Shown: piece after piece, positions 27,848 through 38,000 of the stretch
Layout: the number at the start of each line of letters is the position of its first letter
Position numbering within the stretch: position 1 is the first letter of the stretch
Source: Curvibacter microcysteis
Lineage (GTDB): Bacteria > Pseudomonadota > Gammaproteobacteria > Burkholderiales > Burkholderiaceae_C
Assembly (NCBI RefSeq): GCF_028649435.1
Contig: NZ_JAQSIN010000002.1
Length of the DNA stretch: 64,000 bases
Reading direction: 5' to 3' (one strand)
Position numbers and translations under genes: made by a program
Notes under the pieces: model-generated
What the model was told of the DNA's origin: nothing
Seen by the model: the letters and a program-made list of their open reading frames with translations, nothing else
Database searches by the model: none

Positions 27848-29641
27848 TCACAAGGATTGGGGTGTCATGTCGGCTTCGGTCGGCGCTGCGTCAGCCACTG
27901 CCTGGAGGGCGGTCGGAGCACCGTGTTCCCAAATCCGGACGACAGCATAGCTGCGCCAGGGCCGCCATGGCGCTGACGCGGCTTCTGTGGCCTGGGCCGC
28001 GGCGCGTGGTGAGGGGCGCGGCCCAGGGCCAGTGGCCGGCCTTGCCCTGTGGGGGGCGGCCGCTGGGACCAGGCGTGTGGCCAGCGCGTTTTGCAGCACC
28101 ACGTCACCGGCTGGAAATGCGTCAGGCCAGCGCAGGGCGCGCATGGCGATGTACTGCGCGGTCCAGTCGCCCACCCCCGGCAGGGCTTGCAAGCCAGCCA
28201 GGGTTGCCGCGAGCGGCGCACTGCCGTCCAGCACCAACTGCCCGGCGTGCACCGCCCGGGCCAGGGCCAGGATGGCCTGTTGGCGTTGCCGCACCACGCC
28301 CAGGGCACCCAGCGTGGCGCACAGCGCGCTGCCATCGCCTTCACCCGCCAAGGTGGCGGCGTCGGGGAACAGGTGACTCAGGCCGGGGGGCAGGCCGGGC
28401 TCGGGGGGGAGGGGGGCACCCAACTGGGTGACCAGGCGTTGGCACAGGGTGCGGGCGGCGGCCACGGTGATCTGTTGGCCCAGGATGGCCCGCACCGCCA
28501 TCTCAAAGCCGTCCAGTGCGCCGGGCACACGCAGGCCTTGCAGGGGGCCGAAGTGGGGGGCCAGAACGGCGTCGATGGCAGCCGGGTCGGCGTCCAGGTC
28601 CAGCCACTGGCGCACCCGCCGGATCAGGCTGGGCAGGGCGGGTCGCAAGGCGTCGCTCAAGCTCAGTTGGACCTGCTGCCGCGCAGGCTGCCATTCGACC
28701 CGCAGCCAGCCTGTCAGGCGTCGGCCATCGGCGGGTGCCTGCAGTTGCAGGGTGCGCTGGAGCCGCAGGCCGTCGACTGACGGCTCGACGGTCTCCAGGC
28801 CCATCACGGCCCGCGCGGCCATGAAACGGCCCAGGGTGGCCAGGTCGTATGGCGGTCGGTAGCCCAGGCGGATGGGCGCTGTCGCGGGGCCCGAGGGCGT
28901 GCGGGGCTCGACAGCCCGAGGGCGTGCTCCAGGCGTCGCATCGCGGGTCCGTGCGGGCTCCAGCCGGGGCCGCCTCAGCGCGCTGGGCGACAGGCCATAG
29001 TGCGTCAGGAAGGCCGCGTTGAAACGGCGCACGCTGGCAAATCCGCTGGCCAAGGCGATCTCGGTGATGGGCAGGTCGGTGTCGGCCAGCAGTTGCTTGG
29101 CGCACAGCAGGCGTTGGGTTTGCAGGTACTGCAGGGGCGACACGCCCAGCGTGGTTTCAAACAGGCGCCGCAGGTGGCGGTCACTGACGCCCAGGCGCGC
29201 GGCCAGCCGCGCCATCAAGGGCCCCTCGCTCCTGGCCTGGGCTGAAGCGCCGTGGGGCCGGGGCCAGTGGGCGGGTTCATCCAGCCAGCGGGCGGCTTCC
29301 GCCACCATGATGCGTGTGGCGTCGGTGTGGGACCAGGCCCCCAACTGGGGGGCCAGTTCCGGACGGCAGCGCAAGCAGGGTCGAAAGCCGGCCTGTTCGG
29401 CTTGGGCCGCCAACTCAAAAAACCGACAGTTTTCACGCTTGGGCGCCCGCACGGCGCAGACGGGTCGGCAGTAAATGCCGGTGCTGGTGACGCCGGTGAA
29501 GAACTGCCCGTCAAAGCGCGCATCCCGGGTTTGCAAGGCCAGGTAACAGGCGTCGGCGTCCTGGCTCAGGTGGCCGGGGTGGGCCGACCTCAGGTCGGGC
29601 TGGGGGCCGGCAGGGGGGCAGTCAAGGCGGCGTCTGGACAT
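27848..29641 (-). CDS. alkA: Ada N-terminal/AraC regulator fused to AlkA DNA glycosylase (597 aa)
   Basis: A fusion of the methyl-phosphotriester sensor and activator AdaA with the 3-methyladenine glycosylase AlkA. The zinc cysteines Cys58, Cys62, Cys89 and Cys92 keep the spacing of E. coli Ada (38, 42, 69, 72); Cys58 would be the methyl acceptor. Two AraC helix-turn-helices follow (about 140-220; VSDRHLRRLFETTLGVSP and ITEIALASGFASVRRFN). A Pro/Arg-rich linker leads to the AlkA part (about 255-580), with the helix-hairpin-helix LPGVGDWTAQYIAMRAL and an Asp in FPAGDVVLQ at the catalytic position. Methylation would turn it into an activator of its own operon (ada-alkA, ogt, eamA). The C terminus is rich in Ala/Pro. 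Confidence 0.93.
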   Translation of the reverse strand: MSRRRLDCPPAGPQPDLRSAHPGHLSQDADACYLALQTRDARFDGQFFTGVTSTGIYCRPVCAVRAPKRENCRFFELAAQAEQAGFRPCLRCRPELAPQLGAWSHTDATRIMVAEAARWLDEPAHWPRPHGASAQARSEGPLMARLAARLGVSDRHLRRLFETTLGVSPLQYLQTQRLLCAKQLLADTDLPITEIALASGFASVRRFNAAFLTHYGLSPSALRRPRLEPARTRDATPGARPRAVEPRTPSGPATAPIRLGYRPPYDLATLGRFMAARAVMGLETVEPSVDGLRLQRTLQLQAPADGRRLTGWLRVEWQPARQQVQLSLSDALRPALPSLIRRVRQWLDLDADPAAIDAVLAPHFGPLQGLRVPGALDGFEMAVRAILGQQITVAAARTLCQRLVTQLGAPLPPEPGLPPGLSHLFPDAATLAGEGDGSALCATLGALGVVRQRQQAILALARAVHAGQLVLDGSAPLAATLAGLQALPGVGDWTAQYIAMRALRWPDAFPAGDVVLQNALATRLVPAAAPHRARPATGPGPRPSPRAAAQATEAASAPWRPWRSYAVVRIWEHGAPTALQAVADAAPTEADMTPQSL

Positions 29642-29748
29642 GGTGGGACGATGATACGCAGGCCCTGTGACGCTGACTGGCCGTTTTCGGACTTGATCCT
29701 TGTCTAACGCGGCGTCTGAAGTTTGTCATTTGGTCCGGGCTCGCCCTC

Positions 29749-29754
29749 TACAAT
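29749..29754 (+). promoter_or_regulatory. Candidate -10 element for the phosphomannomutase gene
   Basis: TACAAT lies 84 bases upstream of the start codon. The best -35 match (TTGTCA at 29723) is 20 bases away, longer than optimal, so support is weak. Confidence 0.35.
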
Positions 29755-29837
29755 CCAAAGCGTTTGCCAGCCCGGCCTGCAGGTCGGGCTTGGCCCTGTC
29801 CGGCTGTTCTTCAACCTGTCCCAACCCAACATCTTCC

Positions 29838-31253
29838 ATGCAAGTCAACGCAGCGATCTTCAAGGCTTACGACATCCGCGGCATCGTGCCCAGCACCCTC
29901 AACGAAAGCGTGGCCGAAGGCCTGGGCCTGGCCTTTGGGGCCGCTGCCTTGGCACAGGGTGAAACGACGGTGGCCGTGGGCCGCGATGGCCGCTTGAGCG
30001 GCCCGGCCCTGGTGCAGGCCCTGGTGCGTGGCCTGGTGGCTGCCGGCATCGAGGTGATTGATGTGGGCGCGGTCACCACCCCCATGCTGTACTTTGCGGC
30101 CAGCACCCTGTGCCGCAGCGGCATCCAGGTCACGGGCAGCCACAACCCCAAGGACTACAACGGCTTCAAGATGGTGTTGGCCAGCAAGGCCATCTATGGC
30201 GAAGAAATCCAGGCCCTGCGCCGCACCATGGAGGCTGACAGTGCCCCGCGCCGCGCCGGCGGCAGCGTGCGCCAGGCCGATGTGACCCAGGCCTATGTCG
30301 AACGCATTGTGGGCGACGTCAAACTGGCCCGCCCGATGAAGATCGTGGTGGATTCGGGCAACGGCATTGCCGGGGCCACCGCCCCGGGCATCTTCCGCGC
30401 CCTGGGCTGCGAGGTGACCGAGTTGTTCAGCGAGGTCGATGGCAACTTCCCCAACCACCACCCCGACCCGAGCAAGCCCGAGAACCTGAACGACCTGATC
30501 GCTGCGCTCCAGGCCGGCGACGCCGAGCTGGGCCTGGCCTTCGACGGCGATGGCGACCGACTGGGCATCGTCACCAAGGACGGCCAGAACATCTTCCCTG
30601 ACCGCCAGATGATGCTGTTTGCCCGCGATGTGCTCAGCCGCGTGCCCGGCGGCGAGATCGTCTTCGACGTCAAGTGCACCCAGCGCCTGGCGCCCGAGAT
30701 CGCGGCCGCTGGCGGCGTGCCCGTGATGTTCAAGACGGGGCACTCGCTGATCAAGGCACGCATGCGCGAGACCAATGCCCCCTTGGGTGGCGAAATGAGT
30801 GGCCACATCTTCTTCAAGGAACGCTGGTTCGGCTTTGACGACGGCACTTACGCCGGCTGCCGCCTGCTGGAAATCCTGAGCCGCTCGCCCGACGCGAACG
30901 CCGTGCTCAATGGCCTGCCGCAAAGCCACTCCACGCCCGAGCTGAATGTGGCCTGCGCCGAAGGTGAGCCGCACCGCGTCACCGCCGAGCTGCAAACCGC
31001 CGCCCCGGCCTTCTTGGCAGCCCGCGCTGCGGCACGTGGCGCTGAAGCGGCTCCGCAAATCTCCACCATCGACGGCCTGCGCGTGGACTGGGCCGATGGC
31101 TTTGGCCTGATCCGCGCCTCCAACACCACGCCAGTGCTGGTGCTGCGCTTTGAAGGCCAAAACGCCGAGGCCCTGGCCCGCATCGAGGGCGACATGCTGG
31201 CCCTGTTGCACAGCGTCAAGCCCGACGCCCACGTGGGCAGCGCAGCGCACTGA
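29838..31253 (+). CDS. Phosphomannomutase/phosphoglucomutase (471 aa)
   Basis: An alpha-D-phosphohexomutase that interconverts mannose or glucose 6- and 1-phosphates, supplying sugar nucleotides for LPS and exopolysaccharide. The phosphoserine is Ser101 in VTGSHNPKDYNGFK, the metal loop is DGDGDRLG (236-243), the sugar-recognition motif GGEMSGHIFF follows, and the phosphate-binding site is near RASNTTPVLVLRF in domain 4. Four domains and the 471-residue length match AlgC. The start at 29838 directly precedes the conserved IFKAYDIRGI. waaA follows on the same strand after 43 bases, so both may serve LPS synthesis. Substrate preference cannot be decided from motifs. Confidence 0.93.
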   Translation: MQVNAAIFKAYDIRGIVPSTLNESVAEGLGLAFGAAALAQGETTVAVGRDGRLSGPALVQALVRGLVAAGIEVIDVGAVTTPMLYFAASTLCRSGIQVTGSHNPKDYNGFKMVLASKAIYGEEIQALRRTMEADSAPRRAGGSVRQADVTQAYVERIVGDVKLARPMKIVVDSGNGIAGATAPGIFRALGCEVTELFSEVDGNFPNHHPDPSKPENLNDLIAALQAGDAELGLAFDGDGDRLGIVTKDGQNIFPDRQMMLFARDVLSRVPGGEIVFDVKCTQRLAPEIAAAGGVPVMFKTGHSLIKARMRETNAPLGGEMSGHIFFKERWFGFDDGTYAGCRLLEILSRSPDANAVLNGLPQSHSTPELNVACAEGEPHRVTAELQTAAPAFLAARAAARGAEAAPQISTIDGLRVDWADGFGLIRASNTTPVLVLRFEGQNAEALARIEGDMLALLHSVKPDAHVGSAAH

Positions 31254-31296
31254 TGCGGCTCGCCGACCGTGCCCTGGGCGCCCGGGAAAGCGGCGC

Positions 31297-32628
31297 ATGA
31301 GCGTGGCGCGTGCGCTGTACTCGACGGTGCTGCGCCTGGCACAGCCCCTGCTGCGCCGCAAGCTGGCGCGGCGTGGGCGCACCGAGCCGGGCTACCTGAC
31401 CCATGTGGAGGAGCGCTTTGGCCACTACAGCCAGGCGCCCAGCCAGGGCTGGGTTTGGGTGCACGCGGTGTCCTTGGGGGAGACCCGGGCCGCTGGCATC
31501 CTGATCGAGGCTTTGCGCGCTGAATGGGCGCGCCGGGGCTGGCCGTTTCACCTGCTGTTGACCCATGGCACGGCCACAGGCCGGGCCGAAGGGCAGCGCT
31601 TGTTGCGCGAGGGCGATGTGCAGGTCTGGCAGCCCTGGGACACCCCGGCCGCCGTGCAGCGCTTTTTGCATCAGTTCCGTCCCGCCCTGGGCCTGTTGAT
31701 GGAAACCGAGGTCTGGCCCAATCTGGTGGCGGCTTGCCGCAGTCAAGGCCTGCCGCTGGCACTGGCCAATGCCCGCTTGAATGCCAAATCACTGGCCTCG
31801 GCCCAGCGCTTGCGCTGGCTCAGCGAGCCGGCTTACCAGGGCTTTCGCGCCGTGTGGGCGCAAACCGAGGCCGACGCCCAGCGCTTGCGCCAACTCGGTG
31901 CGCCCGTTCAGGCCGTGTTGGGCAACGTCAAATTTGATGCCCGGCCTGATCCGACCCAACACAGCCTGGGGCAGTCCCTGGCGCAGCGTTTGTGGGTGGA
32001 GCGTGGCCAGCGGGTGCTTTTGTTGGCCAGTTCGCGCGAGGGGGAAGAAGCACTGTGGCTGCAAGCCCTGCGCCAGGTGCCGCCCCTGCCCGGTGTGCAA
32101 TGGCTCTTGGTGCCCCGCCACCCGCAACGCTTTGACGCCGTGGCGGCGCTGTGTGCCGAGGCGGGGCTGTCGGTGGCCCGACGCAGCCAATGGTCGAGCC
32201 AGCAGCCCGATGACCTGCCCCCCGTGGCGGACGTGTGGCTGGGCGATACGCTGGGGGACATGGCGCTCTACTACAGCCTGAGCCGCGCTGCCTTGCTGGG
32301 GGGCAGCTTCGAGCCCCTGGGCGGCCAGAACCTGATCGAGGCCGCGGCCTGCGCCTGCCCGGTGCTGATGGGCCCGCACACCTTCAACTTTGCCGATGCG
32401 GCGGCGCTGTCAGAGGCTTCGGGTGCGGCCTGGCGCGTCGCCGATGTGCCTGCTGCCTTGACCCTGTTGGCTGAGCTGCTGGCCCAACCCGAGCGTTTGC
32501 AAGCGGCCTCGCAGGCCGCCCAAGGCTTTGCTGCGGCGCACCGGGGTGCCGCGGCGCGCACGGCACACGTTGCCGCTGAACTGTTGCTGAGCCAGCGCTT
32601 GCACAGCCTGGCGCCCAGGCGTTTGTGA
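31297..32628 (+). CDS. waaA: 3-deoxy-D-manno-octulosonic acid (Kdo) transferase (443 aa)
   Basis: A GT-B, glycosyltransferase family 30 enzyme that adds Kdo from CMP-Kdo to lipid A precursor at the inner membrane. An N-terminal membrane-anchoring helix is followed by VWVHAVSLGETRAA, the catalytic-glutamate region, LLLTHGTATGRAEGQRL, the LLMETEVWPNLVAAC motif and, in the C-terminal domain, LGDTLGDMALYYSLSRAALLGGSF and GGQNLIEAAACACPVLMGPHTFNF, cut here into short motifs. All are standard for WaaA. The start at 31297 is the first methionine leading to the domain. It is convergent with tolC; a GC-rich hairpin separates them. Confidence 0.94.
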   Translation: MSVARALYSTVLRLAQPLLRRKLARRGRTEPGYLTHVEERFGHYSQAPSQGWVWVHAVSLGETRAAGILIEALRAEWARRGWPFHLLLTHGTATGRAEGQRLLREGDVQVWQPWDTPAAVQRFLHQFRPALGLLMETEVWPNLVAACRSQGLPLALANARLNAKSLASAQRLRWLSEPAYQGFRAVWAQTEADAQRLRQLGAPVQAVLGNVKFDARPDPTQHSLGQSLAQRLWVERGQRVLLLASSREGEEALWLQALRQVPPLPGVQWLLVPRHPQRFDAVAALCAEAGLSVARRSQWSSQQPDDLPPVADVWLGDTLGDMALYYSLSRAALLGGSFEPLGGQNLIEAAACACPVLMGPHTFNFADAAALSEASGAAWRVADVPAALTLLAELLAQPERLQAASQAAQGFAAAHRGAAARTAHVAAELLLSQRLHSLAPRRL

Positions 32629-32636
32629 TGTGGCGG

Positions 32637-32661
32637 GCGGGGGCGTTTCACCAGCCCCCGC
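32637..32661. terminator. GC-rich hairpin between convergent waaA and tolC
   Basis: GCGGGGGC (32637-32644) pairs exactly with GCCCCCGC (32654-32661) around a nine-base loop. There is no T run, so it is a hairpin that may protect or help end transcripts from either side rather than a textbook terminator. Confidence 0.45.
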
Positions 32662-32674
32662 AAGCCCTGTTCTC

Positions 32675-34033
32675 TCAGGGCGCGAGCAGGGCGTTGACGG
32701 ACTGCAGGTCGTCCGGCGTCAGGCTGCCATTGGCCTGACGCAGTTTGAGCCCACCGACCAGCACGCTGTAGCGCGCCAAAGCCAGGTCGCGCTTGGTTTG
32801 GTAGAGCTGGCTTTGTGAGTTCAGCACATCGATGTTGATGCGCACCCCCACCTTGTAGCCCAGCATGTTGGCGTCCAGCGCGCTTTGGCTGGACACCTCG
32901 GCGGCCTGCAAGGCCTTGACCTGGCTGGTGCCAGAGAGCACGCCATAGAAGGCGGTGCGTGTGGCCTGCGCCGTGCTGCGGCGGGCGGTGTCCAGGTCTG
33001 CTTGCGCCTTCTCTTGCAGCGACAGGGCTTCGCGCACACGCGACTGCAGTGCGCCCCCGGCATAGAGCGGGAAGTTCAGCGTCACACCGATGGAGGCCTG
33101 CGTGATGCGCGAGCTCACCCGGCTGGTGGGCGACAAGCTGGAGCCATCCATGTTGTGCGCCACGGCATAGCTGCCATTGAGGTCCACCGTGGGCTTTTGC
33201 CCTGCTTCAGCCTTGGCAATTTCCAGCGTGGCCACGTCCAGGGTGGTTTGGGCCAGTTGCACCTGGGGGTGCTCCTGCGCGCTTTCGACCCAAGACTCGA
33301 CCCGGTCCGAAGGCAGGGTGGGCAGTTCGGCTTGCGGCTTCAGCGGCAGCGGTTGCGTGTTGCTGCGGCCCACCAGTTGGTCCAGGAAGAGTTGCTTCAC
33401 GCGCAGCTCGTTCTGGGCGGCAATCTCCTGGCTGATCACCAGGTCTTCGCGGGCCTGGGCTTCGCGGGTGTCGGTGATGGTGGCGGTGCCCACTTCAAAG
33501 TTGCGCTTGGCCGAGGCCAGTTGCTCTTTCACAGCCACTTTTTGGGCCTGCACAAAGACCAGGCTGTCATGGGCCGCCAGCACGTCAAAGTAGGCCTGGC
33601 TGACCCGCACGATCAGGTCTTGTTCGGCCAAGGCCAACTGGGCATCGGCCTGGATGAGCAGCTTTTCGCCTTGACGGTAGGACGCCAGATTGCCTGGGCG
33701 GTACAGCGGCTGGCTCAGGCTGAGCCCGTTTTGCCGCAGACCATAGGGGTGCTTGAAGTAAGGCACGCCGTCGATGTTGCCCGACACCTGGCTGCGCGAC
33801 ACCGTGCTTTGCAAGTTCAGCGTGGGGCGCAGGTTGGCCTTGGCCTGGTCGGCCCGGGCCTGGGTGGCTTCGTATTGGGAGCGCGCGGCGCGGTAGGAGG
33901 CGTCGTAATCACGCGCCACCTGGTACAGCTCGGTGAGGCTTTGTGCCTGGGCGCTGGGCCAGGCCAGGGCCGACACGAGGCCCAGACTCAGGCAGGCCGG
34001 GATCTGCCGCAAGGCAAACAGAGGAGAAAACAT
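32675..34033 (-). CDS. tolC: TolC-family outer-membrane channel protein (452 aa)
   Basis: The trimeric outer-membrane exit duct for tripartite pumps and type I secretion. A signal peptide ends at SAQAQSLTEL (about residue 30), followed by two OEP repeats with long coiled-coil helices (YDASYRAARSQYEATQARAD and ALSLQEKAQADLDTARRST) and strand motifs such as LSLSQPLYRPG and IGVTLNFPLYAGG. The terminal KVGVRINIDVLNSQSQLYQT is the usual second-repeat signature. It starts 22 bases after the rhodanese gene and is the last gene of the RND operon, so it is the probable channel for the adaptor/permease encoded upstream and perhaps also for the second pump at 14-18 kb. Confidence 0.94.
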   Translation of the reverse strand: MFSPLFALRQIPACLSLGLVSALAWPSAQAQSLTELYQVARDYDASYRAARSQYEATQARADQAKANLRPTLNLQSTVSRSQVSGNIDGVPYFKHPYGLRQNGLSLSQPLYRPGNLASYRQGEKLLIQADAQLALAEQDLIVRVSQAYFDVLAAHDSLVFVQAQKVAVKEQLASAKRNFEVGTATITDTREAQAREDLVISQEIAAQNELRVKQLFLDQLVGRSNTQPLPLKPQAELPTLPSDRVESWVESAQEHPQVQLAQTTLDVATLEIAKAEAGQKPTVDLNGSYAVAHNMDGSSLSPTSRVSSRITQASIGVTLNFPLYAGGALQSRVREALSLQEKAQADLDTARRSTAQATRTAFYGVLSGTSQVKALQAAEVSSQSALDANMLGYKVGVRINIDVLNSQSQLYQTKRDLALARYSVLVGGLKLRQANGSLTPDDLQSVNALLAP

Positions 34034-34055
34034 GGAAGGGGCACTCCAGACAAGT

Positions 34056-34394
34056 TCAATAAACGGGGACTTCGGGGTCGCGTTCCACCGTCCAGGCATG
34101 GATGCCCCCGGCGATGTTCACGACGTTCTCAAATCCGTTTTCTGCCAAAAAGGCAGCGACGCGCAGGCTGCGGGCCCCGTGGTGGCACAGGCAGGCCACG
34201 GGCGTGGCCGGGTCCAGCTCCGCCAGCCGCGTCGGAATCTCGTTCATGGGAATGCTGACCAGCCGAAAGTCCGTTGGCCGCACGCTGGCGGTTTGCAGTT
34301 CCCAGGGTTCGCGCACATCCAGCACGATGGGCTGGGCGTCGCTGACGCTGTGGAGCCAGGCACTGAGGCTGGCGGGACGGACTTGGGTGATCAT
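34056..34394 (-). CDS. Rhodanese-like domain protein (112 aa)
   Basis: A single-domain sulfurtransferase. The active-site loop CHHGARS begins with Cys70, and the CH2A-like motif VLDVREPWE and the terminal NIAGGIHAW are complete, so it can carry a persulfide. No signal peptide is present, so it is cytoplasmic. The gene sits between pcm and tolC with 19-22 base gaps, inside the RND pump operon. Its link with the pump is unclear; the gene order suggests a shared promoter rather than a shared reaction. Confidence 0.92.
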   Translation of the reverse strand: MITQVRPASLSAWLHSVSDAQPIVLDVREPWELQTASVRPTDFRLVSIPMNEIPTRLAELDPATPVACLCHHGARSLRVAAFLAENGFENVVNIAGGIHAWTVERDPEVPVY

Positions 34395-34413
34395 TCCAGG
34401 GTTCCTGTGAAGG

Positions 34414-35079
34414 TCAGAGTTTGAAGCGCGAAGGCTCGGGGAAGTTGTGCAGTCGAGCGGCCACGGTGTCCCAGGGCTGCACGGTGCTGAAGGTCTTGTC
34501 GCTGTTGCGGGTGATGAAGGTGGCGCGCATCACGGGCTCATAGCCAACGATGGCGAACAGGCGGCCACCGACCTTGAGTTGGTCGAGCAAGGCGGCGGGC
34601 ACTTCTGCCACCGAGCCGCTGAGCACGATCACGTCGAAGGGGCCATCGGCCTGCACGTCACGGGCACCGTCGGCGACGCGCACTTCGACGTTGCTGGCAC
34701 CGGCTTTTTGCAGGTTGCCACGGGCGAATTCGGCCAGCTCCGGCTTGATTTCGAGCGAGATCACGCGTTGGGCACGGTGGGCCAGCAGGGCAGCCATGAA
34801 GCCCGAGCCGGTGCCGATTTCCAGCACCTTTTCATTCTTTTGCACCTTCAGGTCCTGCAGCGCGCGGGCTTCCACGCGCGGGGCCAGCATGGATTGGCCA
34901 GCGGGCAGGGGCACTTCCATGTCGACAAAGGCCAGGGCCTTGCTGGCCAGGGGCAGGTAGTCCTCGCGGTGGATTTCGTTGAGCAGCGCCAGGATGTCGG
35001 CGTCCAGCACATCCCAGGGGCGGATTTGCTGCTCGATCATGTTGAAGCGGGCTTGGGCGAGGTTCAGGGGCTGTGACAT
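34414..35079 (-). CDS. pcm: Protein-L-isoaspartate O-methyltransferase family protein (221 aa)
   Basis: An S-adenosylmethionine-dependent methyltransferase of the PCMT family, which repairs isoaspartyl residues in aged proteins. SAM motif I is EIGTGSGFMAALLA (87-100), the acidic ribose-binding residue follows in ISLEIKPELAEFA, and motif III is VGGRLFAIVG. The N-terminal ARFNMIEQQIRPWDVLD is typical. The usual substrate-site motif around residue 60 reads PAGQSMLAPRV instead of the classical GQTISxP form, so substrate specificity may differ. It lies 20 bases after the RND permease stop in the same operon. Confidence 0.88.
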   Translation of the reverse strand: MSQPLNLAQARFNMIEQQIRPWDVLDADILALLNEIHREDYLPLASKALAFVDMEVPLPAGQSMLAPRVEARALQDLKVQKNEKVLEIGTGSGFMAALLAHRAQRVISLEIKPELAEFARGNLQKAGASNVEVRVADGARDVQADGPFDVIVLSGSVAEVPAALLDQLKVGGRLFAIVGYEPVMRATFITRNSDKTFSTVQPWDTVAARLHNFPEPSRFKL

Positions 35080-35099
35080 GGGGTAACTCCGGCGTTGGA

Positions 35100-38000
35100 T
35101 CAGGACAAACCATCGATTTTAGGCGGGCTGGCCGGGGTTTGGCCGCGGCCCAGCACACGACGGGCCCAAGAAGCCAAATCGTCCATGTAGCAATACACCA
35201 CCGGCACCACCACCAGGGTCAGCAAGGAGGAGGTGATGACCCCACCAATCACGGCCTGGCCCATGGGGGCGCGCTGCTCGGAACCTTCGCTGATGGCAAA
35301 GGCCAGGGGCACCATGCCGAAGATCATGGCCAGCGTGGTCATCAGGATGGGGCGCAGCCGCACCCGGGCGGCCAGCAGCAGGGCGGCCGAGCGCTCCAGG
35401 CCGGGCACGGGCTGGCCCTGGGCGTCCACGCCGCCTTCGCGGGCGCGGATGGCAAAGTCGACCAGCAAAATCGCGTTCTTGGTCACCAGGCCCATCAGCA
35501 TGACCACGCCAATGATGGAGAACATCGACAAGGTGGAGCCAAACATCAGCAAGGCCAGCACCACGCCGATCAAGGTCAGGGGCAGCGAGGTCATCAGTGC
35601 CAGCGGCTGCAAGAAGCTCTTGAACTGGCTGGCCAGGATCATGTAGATGAAGATGATGGCCAGGGCCAGGGCCGACACCGCGTAGCCAAACGATTCGGCC
35701 ATGTTCTTGGCCGAGCCGCTGAAGCTGTAGCGGTAGCCCGGTGGCAGCTGCAGGCCTTCCAGCACCTTCTTGATGTCGCCCGACACCTCACCGGCCGAGC
35801 GCTGGTAGACGTTGGCGTTGATGGCCACTTCGCGCATCAGGTCACGGCGGTTGATCTGGTTGCTGCCCAGCGACTCTTTGACGCGGGCGATCTGGTTCAG
35901 GCGCACCACGCGGCTGCTGCCGTCGCTGGCGTTGCTCAGCGCGAAGGGCAGGCGTTCCAGGTCCTCGGGGGCGTTGCGCGCGTCGGGTGCCAGGCGCACG
36001 TTGATGTCGTAGGTCTGGTCGTCCGGGGCGCGCCAAGTGCCTTCGGTTTCACCGGCCACCAGCAAGCGCAGCGACTTGCCCAACTGGCCCACGTTCAGGC
36101 CCAGGTCGGAGGCCGCGTCACGGCGCAGCTCGACCGAGATTTGCGGCACGCCGTCCTTGACGCTGGAGTCCAGGTCGACCAGGCCGGGGATGGGGCGCAC
36201 CCGTTCCATGACCAAGCGGCTCAGGCGCTCCAGTTCCTTGAGGTCAGGGCCTTGCAAAGAAAACTCCACCTGCTTGTTGCCGCCCACCGAGTCCAGCAGA
36301 CCAACGTGGGTCACGGTGATGCCGGGCACCTGGCGCAGGCGCTCACGCAGCACGGCGGACATGGCGTCCACGCTGCGCTGGCGCTGCTGGCGGTCGACCA
36401 GGCGCACGTAGATGCTGGCGTACATCTTGCCCTGGGCATTGCCGGTGTTGATGGTGGCCAGGGTGTAGCGAACCTCAGGGAACTCGCGCACGATGGACTC
36501 GACCTGGCGCGCCTTGGCCTCGGTGGCCTCGAGCGAGGAGCCCACCGGGGTGTAGAAATTCAAGGTGGTTTCGGAGAAGTCGGCCTTGGGCACGAACTCG
36601 GTGCCCAGCAGCGGCACCATGACCACGCTCAGCACAAAAATCACCAGGGCCAGGCCCAGGGTCATGAGCCGGTGGCCCAGGGCCCAGCGCAGCAGGCTTT
36701 GGTAGCCCTCGGCCAGGCGCTCGGTGGCGTCGTCAAACCAGCCCGTGACGCGGCCAATGGTCTTGTCGTAAAAGCCCACTGGGGCGCGCTTTTCGCCGTG
36801 CGCGTGGATGCTGGGGTCGTGCCAGATGGACGACAGCATCGGGTCCAGTGTGAAGCTCACGAACATGGAGATCATCACGGCGGCCACGATGGTGATGCCG
36901 AACTCGTGGAAGAACTTGCCGATGATGCCTTGCATGAAGCCAATCGGCAAAAACACCGCCACGATGGACAAGGTGGTGGCCAGCACCGCCAGGCCGATTT
37001 CCTGCGTGCCTTCCAGCGAAGCCTGGTAGGCGCTCTTGCCCATCTGCACATGGCGCACGATGTTCTCGCGCACCACGATGGCGTCGTCGATCAGCAGGCC
37101 CACGCACAGCGACAAGGCCATCAGCGTGATCATGTTGATGGTGAAGCCGAACAGGTTCATGAACAGGAAGGTGCCGATCAGGGCGATGGGCAGGGTCAGG
37201 CCGGTGATCAGGGTCGAGCGCCAGGAGTTCAGGAACAGGAACACGATCAGCACGGTCAGGATGGCGCCTTCGATCAGGGTGCGCTGCACGTTGTCCACCG
37301 CCACCCGGATGGGGCGGGAGGCGTCCAGAATGGGCTGCAGCTGCACGCCTGGGGGCAGCTGGTTTTGCAGCTCGGCCACCGTGCGGGCCAGGCCATCCAC
37401 CACCTGGATGGTGTTTTCGTCCTGGGCTTTTTGCACCGACAGCAGCAAGGTGCGCTGGCCGTTGTAGAGGGCCAGGTTGTCGATTTCCTGCGCGCCGTCG
37501 CTGACCCGCGCCACCTGTTCCACCCGCACCGGGCTGCCGCCGCGGCGCGCCACGATGATGCGGCCAAAGTCCTCGGGGCGCTGCATGCGTGCGTCGATCT
37601 GCACCACGCGCTCTTGCGTCAGCGAGCGCACGGCGCCCACGGGCAGGTCCTGGCTTTCGTTGCGGATGGCGGTGGCCACCTGGTCGGCGGTGATGCCAAA
37701 AGACTCGAGTGCCGCCGGGTTGAGGTAGATGTTGATCTCGCGCTTGGTGCCACCCACCAGGGTGACCGAGCCCACGCCGCGCACGTTTTCCAGCCGCTTC
37801 TTGAGCACCTGGTCAGCCCAGTTGGTGAGTTCCACCGGGCTCATGGCGCTGCCAGCGCCGCCCTGGGCCGAGGGCAGGACGGCCAAGGACCAGACGGCCC
37901 GGCTGGCCGGGTCAAAGCGCAGCACGCGGGGTTCTTTGACCTCGGTGCGGAAGTTGGGGCGGATCGCGGCGACCTTCTCGCGCACGTCTTCGGCGGCCTT

